Of a stretch of DNA of 58,358 nucleotides, positions 43,745-53,041 are shown one piece after another (positions within the stretch are counted from its first letter, which is position 1; every line of letters begins with the position of its first letter). The DNA is taken from the NCBI RefSeq assembly GCF_000337335.1, contig NZ_AOJN01000039.1, positions 85,767 to 144,124 on the forward strand, in the 5' to 3' direction. The position numbers and the translations under genes were made by a program. Under the pieces are notes generated by a model. It was not told where the DNA came from. It saw nothing but the letters and a program-made list of their open reading frames with translations, and ran no database searches. Source of the stretch: Halorubrum distributum JCM 10118. GTDB lineage: Archaea; Halobacteriota; Halobacteria; Halobacteriales; Haloferacaceae.

Positions 43745-44050
43745 CTACTGCCCGGACCCGGGGTCGCCCGACGACGCGATCCGCGTCTCGTACTTCGCCA
43801 GCGCCTCGTCGAGCGCCTCGTCGGCGTCGACGCCGGCCGCCTCGGCGAGCGCGAGCAGCGCGAACAGCGCGTCCCCGATCTCGTCGGTCGCGATCGACGC
43901 GGCGGCGGGGTTGCGTCCGTAGTCGGTCGAGGTGGTCACCTCCTTCGCGATCTCGCCGACCTCGCTCTCCAAGTCGAGCGCGTGGTACGCGAGGTCGGTC
44001 TCTAACCCGTACTCGTCGACGAACGCCGCGACGCGGTCCTGCTCGTCCAT
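43745..44050 (-). CDS. MazG-like nucleotide pyrophosphohydrolase
   Basis: A 101-residue protein of the all-alpha NTP pyrophosphohydrolase superfamily. LESEVGEIAKEV and TDEIGDALFALLALAEAAGV give the ExxE and ExxD metal-binding pairs expected of MazG domains. It is one short domain, not the long two-domain MazG, so which nucleotide it hydrolyses is open. ATG 44050 (MDEQDRVAAF) is chosen; the frame extends upstream without support. It is divergent from npdG. Confidence 0.85.
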   Translation of the reverse strand: MDEQDRVAAFVDEYGLETDLAYHALDLESEVGEIAKEVTTSTDYGRNPAAASIATDEIGDALFALLALAEAAGVDADEALDEALAKYETRIASSGDPGSGQ

Positions 44051-44191
44051 GGGCGTCGCCTCCGCGCGTTCGGACAAGAAGCCCCCGACTTCGACCGGGG
44101 CGGACCGGGCGACCTCGACCGCGACGATTTCGACCGTGGCGAAGACGGCCGGTCGCGCAACCCCTAAGACGCGAGCGACCCGACGGATCGT

Positions 44192-44860
44192 ATGAAAATC
44201 GCCATCTTGGGCGGCACCGGCGACATCGGCGAGGGGCTCGCGCTGCGGCTGGCGGCGGACACGCCCCACCGGGTCGCGGTCGGGTCAAGGGAGGCCGAGA
44301 AGGCCGAGAACAAGGCCGAAGAGTACACGACCGAGCTGGAGAGCCGCGGGCTCGACGCGACCGTCGCGGGCGGCGAGAACGCCGCGGTCGCCGCCGACGC
44401 CCGGATCGTCGTCCTCGCGGTCCCGCCGTACCACGTCGGCGACACCGTCGAGGCGGTGGCGGAGTCGCTGGAGGACGGCGACGTCCTGGTCTCGCCCGCG
44501 ACGGGGATGAAACGCGACGACGAGGGGTTCCACTACCACAAGCCCGGCGCGGGCTCGGTGACGGAGATCGTCGCCGACGCGGCGCCCGAGGGCGTCGCGG
44601 TCGTCGGCGCGTTCCACAACCTCGCGGCCGCGCGACTGGCGAACCTCGACGCCGACCTCGGCGTCGACACGCTCGTCATCGGCGACGACGCGGACGCGAA
44701 GCGGACGGTCGCGGACGTCGCCGAGGGGATCGAGGGGCTGCGCGCGCTCGACGCCGGCGGGATCGCCAACGCACCCGAAATCGAGGGGTTGACCCCGCTG
44801 CTCATCAACGTCGCGTCGAACAACGACGACCTCCACAACCTCGGCGTCAGGTTCCAGTGA
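44192..44860 (+). CDS. npdG: NADPH-dependent F420 reductase
   Basis: A 222-residue F420H2:NADP oxidoreductase that moves hydride between coenzyme F420 and NADP. The N-terminal nucleotide-binding fold ILGGTGDIGEGLALRLA, the VGSREAEKAENKAEEY segment, and LAVPPYHVGDTVEAVAESL are typical. C-terminal LDAGGIANAPEIEGLTPLLI with LGVRFQ at the end fits the family. A TATA-like CCTAAGAC lies about 27 bases before ATG 44192. Confidence 0.92.
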   Translation: MKIAILGGTGDIGEGLALRLAADTPHRVAVGSREAEKAENKAEEYTTELESRGLDATVAGGENAAVAADARIVVLAVPPYHVGDTVEAVAESLEDGDVLVSPATGMKRDDEGFHYHKPGAGSVTEIVADAAPEGVAVVGAFHNLAAARLANLDADLGVDTLVIGDDADAKRTVADVAEGIEGLRALDAGGIANAPEIEGLTPLLINVASNNDDLHNLGVRFQ

Positions 44861-45153
44861 GCGAGCGCGCGGCGGTTCCGAGCGTGAACCGGGCCAAGCG
44901 ACCGCCCGTCTGCTCGCCGCCGTTCGGCTCCGGTCGTACACCGGTTAACTGACGCGGAGATGCTCCCGAACAGGGGCCGCCGGGAGTGTAACGAAACCGC
45001 GGCGTTATCTGTTCGTCCTCTGATAACAGCTGACGATCGGTCCGGTTCGCTATCGGAAACCGGTAGATACCGCCGGGGAAGCAACCCATAGCCACGAACT
45101 CGGAACTATCACAATATTTTAAAATACCGGCCGGCGAGACGTGTCATAGGACG

Positions 45154-46206
45154 ATGACCCCCAACAGCCGGGTGAATCCAGTCACTGTCGTGGGGGCGTC
45201 GATCATCGTCGCGACGGCGGCGGTAGGCGCGACCGCGGACGTCGAGTTGGGGGTGCTCTCGCTCCAAGCGACGGTTCCGGGCCTTATCGGGGTCGGATTG
45301 GTCGCCTACGGGTGGTTCCGAGCGGACAGCGTCGTCGGGCCGAAACGGTGGACCGTGCTGAAATGGACCGGAACGGGACTGTTCGCGTTCACGGTTCTCG
45401 GGGCTTGGTTCGGAGAGATGGCCGCTCGGACGGAGACGTCGATCGCGCTTTCGATCGCCGGGTCGTTGAGCGTCGGCGCGGCGCTCGGCACGGTCATCGG
45501 CATCTATTCGGCCCGGATCAACCGGACGAACGAGCTACTCGCGGAGACGGTGACCGAACTCGAAGCGGCGAACGACCGCCTCGAACGGAAGAACGAACAG
45601 CTGGACCAGTTCGTCGACATCGCCAGTCACGACCTCCGAAACCCGGTGAACGTCGCCCAAGGGCGGCTCGAAATGGCTCGGGAGGAGTCCGACAGCGAGC
45701 ACCTCGAAAAGGCGGACGACGCGCTCACGCGGATGAACACGCTGATCAACGACCTCGTTTCGCTGACGAAGGCCGGCGACCAGATCGAGGAGGTCGTCCC
45801 CGTGAGCCCCGGCGCGGTGAGCCGGTCGGCGTGGGGCGGCGTCGAGACGGAGGACGCGTCGCTGACCGTCGAGACCGACGGCGAGATCTACGCCGACGAG
45901 AGCCGGCTGAGACAGGTCCTGGAGAACCTGTTCCGCAACGCGATCCAGCACGGCGGCGAGGACGTGACCGTCACGGTCGGACCGCTCGCCGAGGGGTTCT
46001 ACGTCGAGGACACCGGCGCGGGTATTCCGGACGACCTCCGCGGGCAGGTGCTCGACGACGGCGTGACCACGGGGGGTGACGGGGTGGGTCTCGGACTGAG
46101 TATCGTCGAGCAGATCGCCACCGCTCACGGGTGGAAGATAGCTGTCGAGCAGAGCGCCGAGGGCGGCGCTCGCTTCGAGTTCGTCGGCGTGGAGTCGCCG
46201 GAGTGA
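45154..46206 (+). CDS. membrane-bound sensor histidine kinase
   Basis: A 350-residue kinase with four membrane helices in the first ~120 residues (for example VTVVGASIIVATAAVGATAD and GSLSVGAALGTVIGIYSA), a short coiled coil (about 125-152), the phosphoacceptor His159 in FVDIASHDLRNPVNVAQ, and a HATPase domain with ENLFRNAIQHGGEDV, VEDTGAGIP and GVGLGLSIVEQIATAHG. No periplasmic sensor is seen, so it senses in the membrane or cytosol. A TATA-like TTTTAAAATA lies about 33 bases upstream of the ATG. No cognate regulator is nearby. Confidence 0.9.
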   Translation: MTPNSRVNPVTVVGASIIVATAAVGATADVELGVLSLQATVPGLIGVGLVAYGWFRADSVVGPKRWTVLKWTGTGLFAFTVLGAWFGEMAARTETSIALSIAGSLSVGAALGTVIGIYSARINRTNELLAETVTELEAANDRLERKNEQLDQFVDIASHDLRNPVNVAQGRLEMAREESDSEHLEKADDALTRMNTLINDLVSLTKAGDQIEEVVPVSPGAVSRSAWGGVETEDASLTVETDGEIYADESRLRQVLENLFRNAIQHGGEDVTVTVGPLAEGFYVEDTGAGIPDDLRGQVLDDGVTTGGDGVGLGLSIVEQIATAHGWKIAVEQSAEGGARFEFVGVESPE

Positions 46207-46442
46207 CGGCGAAACGCTCGGCGGTGAGCTCCGCCAAATTCCCCAGCCTCGTCGCGGCCGCCGGGGACGACCGCTCGCGGGCGCGCAGGGAGGCGCGACG
46301 CACCGCTCGCGGCCGCCGACAGAGCCGGCGGCGACGCCACGGCGGTAAGTGAGGTCGGAGTGGCGTCGTCGCAGTCGTCCGAATCTCGCGTCCGGAAGGC
46401 GTTCCGTTAGGCCTTTGCGCGCCGGGACCCTCCGGGCGGTAG

Positions 46443-47285
46443 ATGGAGTACTTGGAGCGTCGGGTCGGGCTGGTCGAAGACCGGATCGAGTCGGTCATCG
46501 ACGACGTCGAGCCCGACGAGCTGTCCGACGAGGTCGGCCACGTCGTCCTCGCGGGCGGCAAGCGCGTCCGGCCCGCGGTGACCGTCCTCGCCTGCGAGGC
46601 GTTCGACGGCGACCCCGAGGCGGCGGTCGACTTCGCGGCCGGCATCGAGTTCGTCCACAACGCCTCACTCGTGATCGACGACATCATCGACCGCTCGGAG
46701 GTCCGCCGGGGCACCGCCGCCGCCTGGGCGGAGTTCGGCTACGGCCCGGCGATCATCGCCAGCGACGGCCTGCTCGGCGAGGCGTTCGCGCTGTTCTCCG
46801 CGGAGCCGCGCGCGATGCGCACCGTCGCCGAGGCGATGGTCGAACTCGGCGAGGGCGAGGCGACCGAGCTCGCGGCGCGACCGACGAACGAGGAGGAGTA
46901 CATGGAGCTCGCGCGCCGGAAGACGGGCGCGCTGTTCCGCGCCGCCGCCGAGCTGGGCGCGGTCGCGGGCGGCGCGGAGCCGCACGCGATCGACTCGTTC
47001 GGCGAGTACGCCGAGCGCGTCGGCGTCGCCTTCCAGATGCGCGACGACGTACTGGACGCCACCGCCGACGCCGACGACCTCGGCAAGCCGACCGGCCAGG
47101 ACGCGGAGATGGACCGCCCCTCGGTCCTCCAGGTCACGTCGCTGTCGCCCGAGGAGATCGACGAGCGCGCTCGGACGGAGTCCGAGCGGGCGCTGGCCGC
47201 GCTCGACGACGCCGACCCGCCCGAGACCGAGGCGATCGAGTACCTCCGCGACCTGGCGGAGTTCGTCGTCGTCCGCGAGCGGTAA
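46443..47285 (+). CDS. polyprenyl synthetase (short-chain prenyltransferase)
   Basis: A 280-residue all-alpha trans-prenyl diphosphate synthase that condenses isopentenyl diphosphate onto an allylic primer for archaeal lipid or quinone precursors. LAGGKRVRPAVTVLA, the first Asp-rich motif DDIID (79-83), RRKTGALFRAAAELGA, and the second motif QMRDDVLD are present. It is shorter than usual haloarchaeal geranylgeranyl diphosphate synthases (about 350 residues). Chain length cannot be predicted reliably. Confidence 0.9.
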   Translation: MEYLERRVGLVEDRIESVIDDVEPDELSDEVGHVVLAGGKRVRPAVTVLACEAFDGDPEAAVDFAAGIEFVHNASLVIDDIIDRSEVRRGTAAAWAEFGYGPAIIASDGLLGEAFALFSAEPRAMRTVAEAMVELGEGEATELAARPTNEEEYMELARRKTGALFRAAAELGAVAGGAEPHAIDSFGEYAERVGVAFQMRDDVLDATADADDLGKPTGQDAEMDRPSVLQVTSLSPEEIDERARTESERALAALDDADPPETEAIEYLRDLAEFVVVRER

Positions 47286-47326
47286 GCGGAGAGAGAAATG
47301 GCAACGCGGCCCGTTTTATCCGATCC

Positions 47327-48481
47327 TCAGAGCTCGTAGCCGGCCTTCCCCATGAGGTCCGCGAACACGTCGGTCCCCATCGCCCCCTCGTAGACGATGG
47401 CGGTGAGCATCCCGCCGGGGTAGATCCCGCCGTTCTGGACGTGGTCGACCTTGTGACAGTGCATCGGGTAGATGCCGGGGTCCGCGTTCGCCTCGAACTC
47501 GACGGTGTACCGCTCGGCGGGCGCGACGTTCACCACGTCTTCCGGGAGCTGCATCACCTCGGGGTACTCGGCGCCGTCCTTCTCGACCGTGCGGAACCGG
47601 TGGTTGTGGGTGTGCATCGGGTGGGCCATGAACCCGGCGTTGACCAGGTGAAGCCGCACCGTGTCACCCTGACTGACGACGATCGGCGAGCCGCGGTCGG
47701 GGTTGAACGTGTACGGCGCGACCCGCCCGTTGATCGTGAACGCGTCCGGCCGGCGGTTCTGGACGTCGTAGGTGGCGTCCTCGCCGCCGTACGACCGGGA
47801 AAGCCGCGTGTCCCAGTCTTTCAGCGTCATGAACTGCTCGACGTCGGCCGACTCGTACCCCTCGGGGTCGATGCGGAGGATCCCGTACATCCCCATGTCC
47901 ATGTGCATCGGGGTGTTGAAGTGGCAGTGGTAGAGGTGGGTGCCGGGAACGTCCGCGCCGATCTCGTAGGTGTGCGTCTCGCCGGGCATCACGGTGATTC
48001 CCGTCGTCGACGGAACGCCGTCGTCCTTCCACGACTTCGAGACGCCGTGGAAGTGGATCGTGTGGGGCATCTCTCCGTCGGTGTTGTCGAGCGTGATGGA
48101 CAGGTCGTCGCCCTCCGTCGCCCGGAGGACCGGGCCGGGCACGCTCGGCGTGCCGTCGTCGGCCTGGAACGCCCACGTCACCGGCATCTCGACCGGGCCG
48201 CCGAGCGAGTCGCCGGGATGTGCGCGGTGTCGGGCGTGGACCGAGCGCAGCGTCACCTCGCGCCCGCGCTCGTCGAGGTCGACGACCTCCGGAGACCCGG
48301 TCTCGGGGAGCGCGGGCTCCTCGTCGTCGGTCTGCGCCGCGTCCGGGCCGTCGCCGGTCGCGGCGGTGGTGACCGTCTGGCTCATACAGCCCGCCAGCCC
48401 GGCGACGCCCGAGAGGCCCGCAGCCTGGAGGATCGTTCGCCGCGCGAAGCCGCCGTCGGAACCGGAGTCACTGTGCGTCAT
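47327..48481 (-). CDS. multicopper oxidase, Tat-exported lipoprotein
   Basis: A 384-residue two-domain cupredoxin protein. The N-terminus FARRTILQAAGLSGVAGLAGC has a Tat RR motif and a lipobox Cys, so it should be anchored outside the cell. Copper ligands appear in TIHFHGVSK, LYHCHFNTPMHMDMG, HPMHTHNH and PMHCHKVDHVQ. The arrangement resembles small laccase and nitrite-reductase-like oxidases; the substrate is not known. TATA-like boxes lie at about 27 bases (GGTTATTC) and about 90 bases (TTTATATG) upstream. Confidence 0.88.
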   Translation of the reverse strand: MTHSDSGSDGGFARRTILQAAGLSGVAGLAGCMSQTVTTAATGDGPDAAQTDDEEPALPETGSPEVVDLDERGREVTLRSVHARHRAHPGDSLGGPVEMPVTWAFQADDGTPSVPGPVLRATEGDDLSITLDNTDGEMPHTIHFHGVSKSWKDDGVPSTTGITVMPGETHTYEIGADVPGTHLYHCHFNTPMHMDMGMYGILRIDPEGYESADVEQFMTLKDWDTRLSRSYGGEDATYDVQNRRPDAFTINGRVAPYTFNPDRGSPIVVSQGDTVRLHLVNAGFMAHPMHTHNHRFRTVEKDGAEYPEVMQLPEDVVNVAPAERYTVEFEANADPGIYPMHCHKVDHVQNGGIYPGGMLTAIVYEGAMGTDVFADLMGKAGYEL

Positions 48482-48653
48482 GTCTCAAGCGATGCGACGG
48501 GGACGAATAACCGGGGCGCGGCTTCCCGCCTCGAGGTACGACTGACGAACTGGTTCGGCGCGTAGCATATAAAGGAATCAGCGGTCGCGGGAGCAGTCGC
48601 CGCGGCGGGGACGCGCGATCCCCGCGAAGGCGCTCGGTCGTCCGCGAGAGCGC

Positions 48654-49724
48654 TCAGTCGTCCGCCGGTTCGCCGGCGTCGGTCGCTTCCTCGCTCGCCG
48701 CGTTCTCGCCGATCGGCTCGCTGTCCCAGTACGCGTGGTCGTCGTCGGTCCGGAAGCAGGCGGCGGTCCGGCCGTCGCCGACGTCGTATCCCGGCGGGGC
48801 CGACTCCCGGCAGGCCGCGCGCGCCTCCGGACAGCGCGTATGGAACCGACAGCCCGCCGGCGGGTTCCGCGGCGAGGGCACGTCGCCGTGGAGCGTCTCG
48901 AACTCCTCGTCGCGCGCCTCCGTGCTCGCCCGCGGGACGCTCGACAGCAGCGCCTTGGTGTACGGGTGCGCGGGGTCGTCGAAGATCTCCTCGACCGGGC
49001 CGATCTCGACGATCTCCCCGAGGTACATGACCGCGACGCGGTCGCAGACGTGCCGGACCACGCCGAGGTTGTGCGCGATGAAGAGGAACGTGAGCCCGAA
49101 GTCGTCCTGGAGGTCTTCGAGCAGGTTCAGGATCTGCGCCTGGACGCTCACGTCGAGCGCGCTCACCGGCTCGTCGAGGACGACGAAGTCGGGGTCCAAG
49201 GCGAGGGCTCGGGCGATCCCGATCCGTTGGCGCTGACCCCCGGAGAACTCGTGGGGGTACCGGTCGATCTGGTCGGCGGAGAGCCCGACGCGTTCGAGCA
49301 GGTCCCGGGCCGTCTCGCGGCGCTGTCCCTTGTCGGCGATGTCGTGGATCCGGAGCCCCTCCGTGACGATGTCGCCGGTGGTCATCCGCGGGTCGAGACT
49401 GGAGAACGGGTCCTGGAACACGATCTGCGCGCGCCGCCGGAACTGGTTCAGCTCCGCGTCGGTCATCCCGCGGACGTCGGTCCCGTCGAAGGTGATCTCT
49501 CCCGCGGTGGGCTCGCGCAGCCGCAGCACCGTCTCGCCGGTCGTCGACTTCCCGCAGCCGGACTCGCCGACGAGCCCGAGCGTCTCGCCCTCGCGGACGT
49601 CGAAGGAGACGCCGTCGACCGCCTTCACGCTCTCCGACTCCTGGCCGAGCAGGCGGTCGACGAGCGACGGGTCGTCCGCGTAGTACTTCTTCAGTCCCTC
49701 GACGGAGAGCAGCGGGTCGCTCAT
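48654..49724 (-). CDS. dppF: oligopeptide/dipeptide ABC transporter ATP-binding protein (DppF type)
   Basis: A 356-residue ATPase with Walker [16 protein letters not shown], signature [15 protein letters not shown], Walker [15 protein letters not shown] and a C-terminal oligo/dipeptide domain with Cys-rich [20 protein letters not shown]. It powers solute import with DppD through the two permeases. Its start overlaps the dppD stop by four bases. The substrate may be peptides or nickel and cannot be read from sequence. Confidence 0.92.
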   Translation of the reverse strand: MSDPLLSVEGLKKYYADDPSLVDRLLGQESESVKAVDGVSFDVREGETLGLVGESGCGKSTTGETVLRLREPTAGEITFDGTDVRGMTDAELNQFRRRAQIVFQDPFSSLDPRMTTGDIVTEGLRIHDIADKGQRRETARDLLERVGLSADQIDRYPHEFSGGQRQRIGIARALALDPDFVVLDEPVSALDVSVQAQILNLLEDLQDDFGLTFLFIAHNLGVVRHVCDRVAVMYLGEIVEIGPVEEIFDDPAHPYTKALLSSVPRASTEARDEEFETLHGDVPSPRNPPAGCRFHTRCPEARAACRESAPPGYDVGDGRTAACFRTDDDHAYWDSEPIGENAASEEATDAGEPADD

Positions 49725-51001
49725 TCGTCGTCACCCCCGTCGGTCGCGGCCGCGGCCCCGTCGTCGGGGTCGGCTGCCTCGCCGCCCCCGCCGAAGTAGT
49801 CGTCCGGGAGCGCGTCCGCCGGGTCGTGCTCGCGGTCCGCGAGGACGCACTTGGCGCCGTGGTCGGCGTCGGCGTCGACCGTCAGCTCGGCGGGCTTCTC
49901 GAGACACGACTCCATCGCCTTCGGGCACCGGTCCGCGAAGTAACACCGGTCGTCCATCTCGGCGTCGATCAGGCTCGGGACGTTGCCCGTGATCGGTTCG
50001 AGCCGCGCACGCGGGTCGTCGACGTCGGGGATGGATCCGAGCAGCCCCTGCGTGTACGGGTGGACCGTGTCCTCGAACACCGAGTCGAGCGTGCCACGCT
50101 CGACGACCTCGCCGGCGTACATGACGCAGACGCGGTCGCACATCTCGGCGATGACGCCCAGGTCGTGGGTGATGAGCACGATGCTCATCCCGCGGTCGGC
50201 CTGGATCTCCTTCAGCAGGTTCAGGATCTGCGCCTGGATCGTCACGTCGAGCGCGGTCGTCGGCTCGTCGGCGATCAGCACGTCGGGCTCGCCGGCGAGC
50301 GCCTGCGCGATCATCGCGCGCTGGAGCATCCCGCCGGAGAACTGGCCGGGGTACTCGTCGACGCGCTCCTCGGGGTCGGGGATCCCGACCTGCCCGAGCA
50401 GGTCGACCGCGCGCTCCATGCTCTCCTCGCTCGTGTAGTCGCGGCCGGGGACGAGCCCGTCGAGCAGGTACTTGCCGAGCCCGTACCCCTGCGTCCGCGA
50501 GCGCGTCGAGCGGGGGTTCGCCCGCGCCCGGCGCTGGACCTCGACCGCCTCGGCGATCTGCTCGCCGACCGTGATCGAGGGGTTGAAGCTGCTCATCGGG
50601 TCCTGGAAGATGACGCTGAACGAGGGGCCGCGCAGCGAGCGCCGGACGCGCGGCGGCACGGTCCGGAGGTCGACGTGGTCGCCGTCGACCCGCATGGCGT
50701 CGTTCCCGCGGAACTCCTCGGCGAGGTCGGGGTCGCGGTACCACACCTCGCCGGCGGTGACGCGGCCGGGCGTCTCGACGAGGTCGACGAGCGACAGCGC
50801 GGTCACCGACTTGCCGGAGCCGGACTCGCCGACGACGCCGAGGATCTCGTCCTCTCGGAGGTCGAACGACACCGACTCCACCGCGTTGATCTGCCCCTCC
50901 TCGGTGAAGAACCGGGTCGAGAGGTCGCGGACCGACAGGACGTCGTCCGGCCCGGGCGTCCCGGTCGGAGTCGCGTCGCCGGTCTCGAAGGCGTCGCTCA
51001 T
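49721..51001 (-). CDS. dppD: oligopeptide/dipeptide ABC transporter ATP-binding protein (DppD type)
   Basis: A 426-residue ATPase with Walker [21 protein letters not shown], an inserted charged segment around residues 150-190 ([20 protein letters not shown]), signature [15 protein letters not shown], Walker [15 protein letters not shown], and a C-terminal Cys cluster ([16 protein letters not shown]). The acidic tail (about 385-426) is halophilic low complexity. Its ATG overlaps the end of dppC by four bases. It pairs with DppF. Confidence 0.92.
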   Translation of the reverse strand: MSDAFETGDATPTGTPGPDDVLSVRDLSTRFFTEEGQINAVESVSFDLREDEILGVVGESGSGKSVTALSLVDLVETPGRVTAGEVWYRDPDLAEEFRGNDAMRVDGDHVDLRTVPPRVRRSLRGPSFSVIFQDPMSSFNPSITVGEQIAEAVEVQRRARANPRSTRSRTQGYGLGKYLLDGLVPGRDYTSEESMERAVDLLGQVGIPDPEERVDEYPGQFSGGMLQRAMIAQALAGEPDVLIADEPTTALDVTIQAQILNLLKEIQADRGMSIVLITHDLGVIAEMCDRVCVMYAGEVVERGTLDSVFEDTVHPYTQGLLGSIPDVDDPRARLEPITGNVPSLIDAEMDDRCYFADRCPKAMESCLEKPAELTVDADADHGAKCVLADREHDPADALPDDYFGGGGEAADPDDGAAAATDGGDDE

Positions 51002-52017
51002 GCGGCACCCCCTTCGCCCTCGATACCGGGGTCCAAGGCGTCACGCAGCCAGTCGCCGAGGAGGTTGATCCCGATCACCGACAGCATGATCGCGAGCCCG
51101 GGAATGGAGGCGATCCACCACTGACCGGAGGAGACGTAGTCGCGCCCCTGCGCGATGTCGAAGCCCCACGACAGCGTCGTCCCGGAGAAGCCGAGGAACG
51201 ACAGCGAGCTCTCCAGGAGGATGATCGCCGCCACCTGCACCGTCCCGAGGACGATGATCGGCGTGATCGCGTTCGGGAGGATGTGACGGAGGATGATCGT
51301 GTTGTCGTCGGCGCCCAGCGCGCGCGACGCCTTCACGTACTCCTGGCCGCGCAGCGAGAGCGCCTCCCCGCGGGCGACCCGGGCGAACCACACCCAGTTG
51401 ACGAGGCCGACGACGATCACCACCGTTATCGGCAACACGAAGCTCTCCGGCATCTCCGGCGCGAGGCCGGCGACGACGAACGGGTCGGGGATGTCCACCG
51501 CCGCCCGCCCCCACAGCCCGATCAGCGCGACCGCCAGCACGAGCGAGGGGAACGCGAGGCTCACGTCCGCGATCCGCATCAGCGCGTCGTCGACGCGCCC
51601 GCGGTGGTAGCCGGCGAGCAAGCCGACCGGCACGCCGATCGACGCCGCCAGCAGCGTGCCGAGCACGCCGACGACGAGCGACGTGCGAGCGCCGTACACC
51701 ACCCGCGAGAACATGTCGCGGCCGAGCCCGTCGGTGCCGAACACGTGGTCGGGCTCGGCGGTGATCTCGACCTCCTCGGTGACCGTCTGTATCTCGCCGT
51801 CGACCATCTGCGATGAAGTCCGCTCCGTCGTCTCAGAGAAGCCGATCGGCGGGAGCTCGCTCTGGTTGAGCTGCTGGTCGGTGGGGTTGTGGGGCGCGAT
51901 GAAGGGGGCGAACACGGCGGTCAGCACGATGACCACCACCAGCGCCAGCCCGAGCTTCGCGAGCCCGCTCTGTCTGAACTCCTTCTTGAGATTTCGAATG
52001 ACACGTGAAGAGACCAT
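50998..52017 (-). CDS. dppC: oligopeptide/dipeptide ABC transporter permease (DppC type)
   Basis: A 339-residue inner-membrane permease. After an N-terminal helix (KLGLALVVVIVLTAVFAPFI) and an external loop of about 60 residues, the binding-protein-dependent transport domain contains LVVGVLGTLLAASIGVPVGL and the EAA-like loop GQEYVKASRALGADDNTII. It starts one base from the dppB stop. It forms the channel with DppB. Confidence 0.92.
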   Translation of the reverse strand: MVSSRVIRNLKKEFRQSGLAKLGLALVVVIVLTAVFAPFIAPHNPTDQQLNQSELPPIGFSETTERTSSQMVDGEIQTVTEEVEITAEPDHVFGTDGLGRDMFSRVVYGARTSLVVGVLGTLLAASIGVPVGLLAGYHRGRVDDALMRIADVSLAFPSLVLAVALIGLWGRAAVDIPDPFVVAGLAPEMPESFVLPITVVIVVGLVNWVWFARVARGEALSLRGQEYVKASRALGADDNTIILRHILPNAITPIIVLGTVQVAAIILLESSLSFLGFSGTTLSWGFDIAQGRDYVSSGQWWIASIPGLAIMLSVIGINLLGDWLRDALDPGIEGEGGAA

Positions 52018-52018
52018 G

Positions 52019-53011
52019 TTAGTCGTTCACCACCTCGGGGTCGAGGTAGGCGTACACCACGTCGACGAGGATGTTGACGAAGACGAAGGACGTCCCGATG
52101 ACGATGAGGCTGCCCTGAAGCGTCGGCCAGTCCCGGTCGTTGATGCTGTCGATGACGAGCGATCCGAGCCCCGGCCACGAGAACACCGCCTCGGTGATCA
52201 CGGCGCCGCCGATCAGCGTCCCGAGCTGGAGACCGAGGACGGTGATCACCGGGATGAGCGTGTTCCGGAGCGCGTGTTTGTACCGGATCAGGGTCTGCGG
52301 GAGCCCCTTGGCCCGCGCGGCCTGGACGTAGCCCTTGCTGAGTTCGTCCAGCATCCCCGACCGCGTCAGCCGGGTGATGAGCGCCATGAAGTAGGTGCCC
52401 AAGGCGATCGCCGGCAGCGTGATGTACGCGAGCCACGTCAGCAGCGTTCCGAGCACCGGCTCCGGTCCGACGAGCGAGAGCGCGACGTCGCCGACGTCGA
52501 CCCCGCGGCCGCTGGTGTTGAAGATGTTGAACTCCACGGCGAAGACCAGGATGAGCATGATCCCGAGCCAGAAGTTCGGCGTGGAGATGCCGCCGAGCGA
52601 CAGCAGCGTCGCGCCGTAGTCGACCGGCTCGTTGCGCCGGGTCGCGCTGATCACGCCCAGCGGAATCGCGAGGATGATGGCGACGACGCTGGCGGCGACG
52701 GCCAGTTCGATCGTCGCGGGGAGGCGGCCGAACACGAGCGTCACGACGTCCTGCCCCTTGATGTACGAGAACCCCATATCGCCGCGCAGCAGGTCGAAGA
52801 TGTACTGGAGGTACTGGACGTACAGCGGCTGGTCGAGCCCCAGCTCGGCGGCGATCGCCTGTCGCGTCTCCTGGGAGGCGTCGAGCGGCGCGACCGCGTT
52901 GATCGGGCTACCGGGCGTGACGAACCGGAGCGCGAACACGACCGTGACGACGCCCCAGACGACGCCGATCCCCTGGAGGCTTCTTTTGACTGCGAATCTT
53001 CCGAGTGACAT
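52019..53011 (-). CDS. dppB: oligopeptide/dipeptide ABC transporter permease (DppB type)
   Basis: A 330-residue permease. The N-terminal helix (LQGIGVVWGVVTVVFALRFV) and the loop up to YLQYIFDLLRGDMGFSYIKG are typical of the DppB/OppB subfamily. The transport domain includes ELAVAASVVAIILAIPLGVI and the EAA loop KGYVQAARAKGLPQTLIRYK. It lies 30 bases after the substrate-binding protein, so the whole set is probably one dppABCDF-type operon. Confidence 0.92.
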   Translation of the reverse strand: MSLGRFAVKRSLQGIGVVWGVVTVVFALRFVTPGSPINAVAPLDASQETRQAIAAELGLDQPLYVQYLQYIFDLLRGDMGFSYIKGQDVVTLVFGRLPATIELAVAASVVAIILAIPLGVISATRRNEPVDYGATLLSLGGISTPNFWLGIMLILVFAVEFNIFNTSGRGVDVGDVALSLVGPEPVLGTLLTWLAYITLPAIALGTYFMALITRLTRSGMLDELSKGYVQAARAKGLPQTLIRYKHALRNTLIPVITVLGLQLGTLIGGAVITEAVFSWPGLGSLVIDSINDRDWPTLQGSLIVIGTSFVFVNILVDVVYAYLDPEVVND

Positions 53012-53041
53012 TAATAACGATGTGAGCGGGTCGAGACGGCG

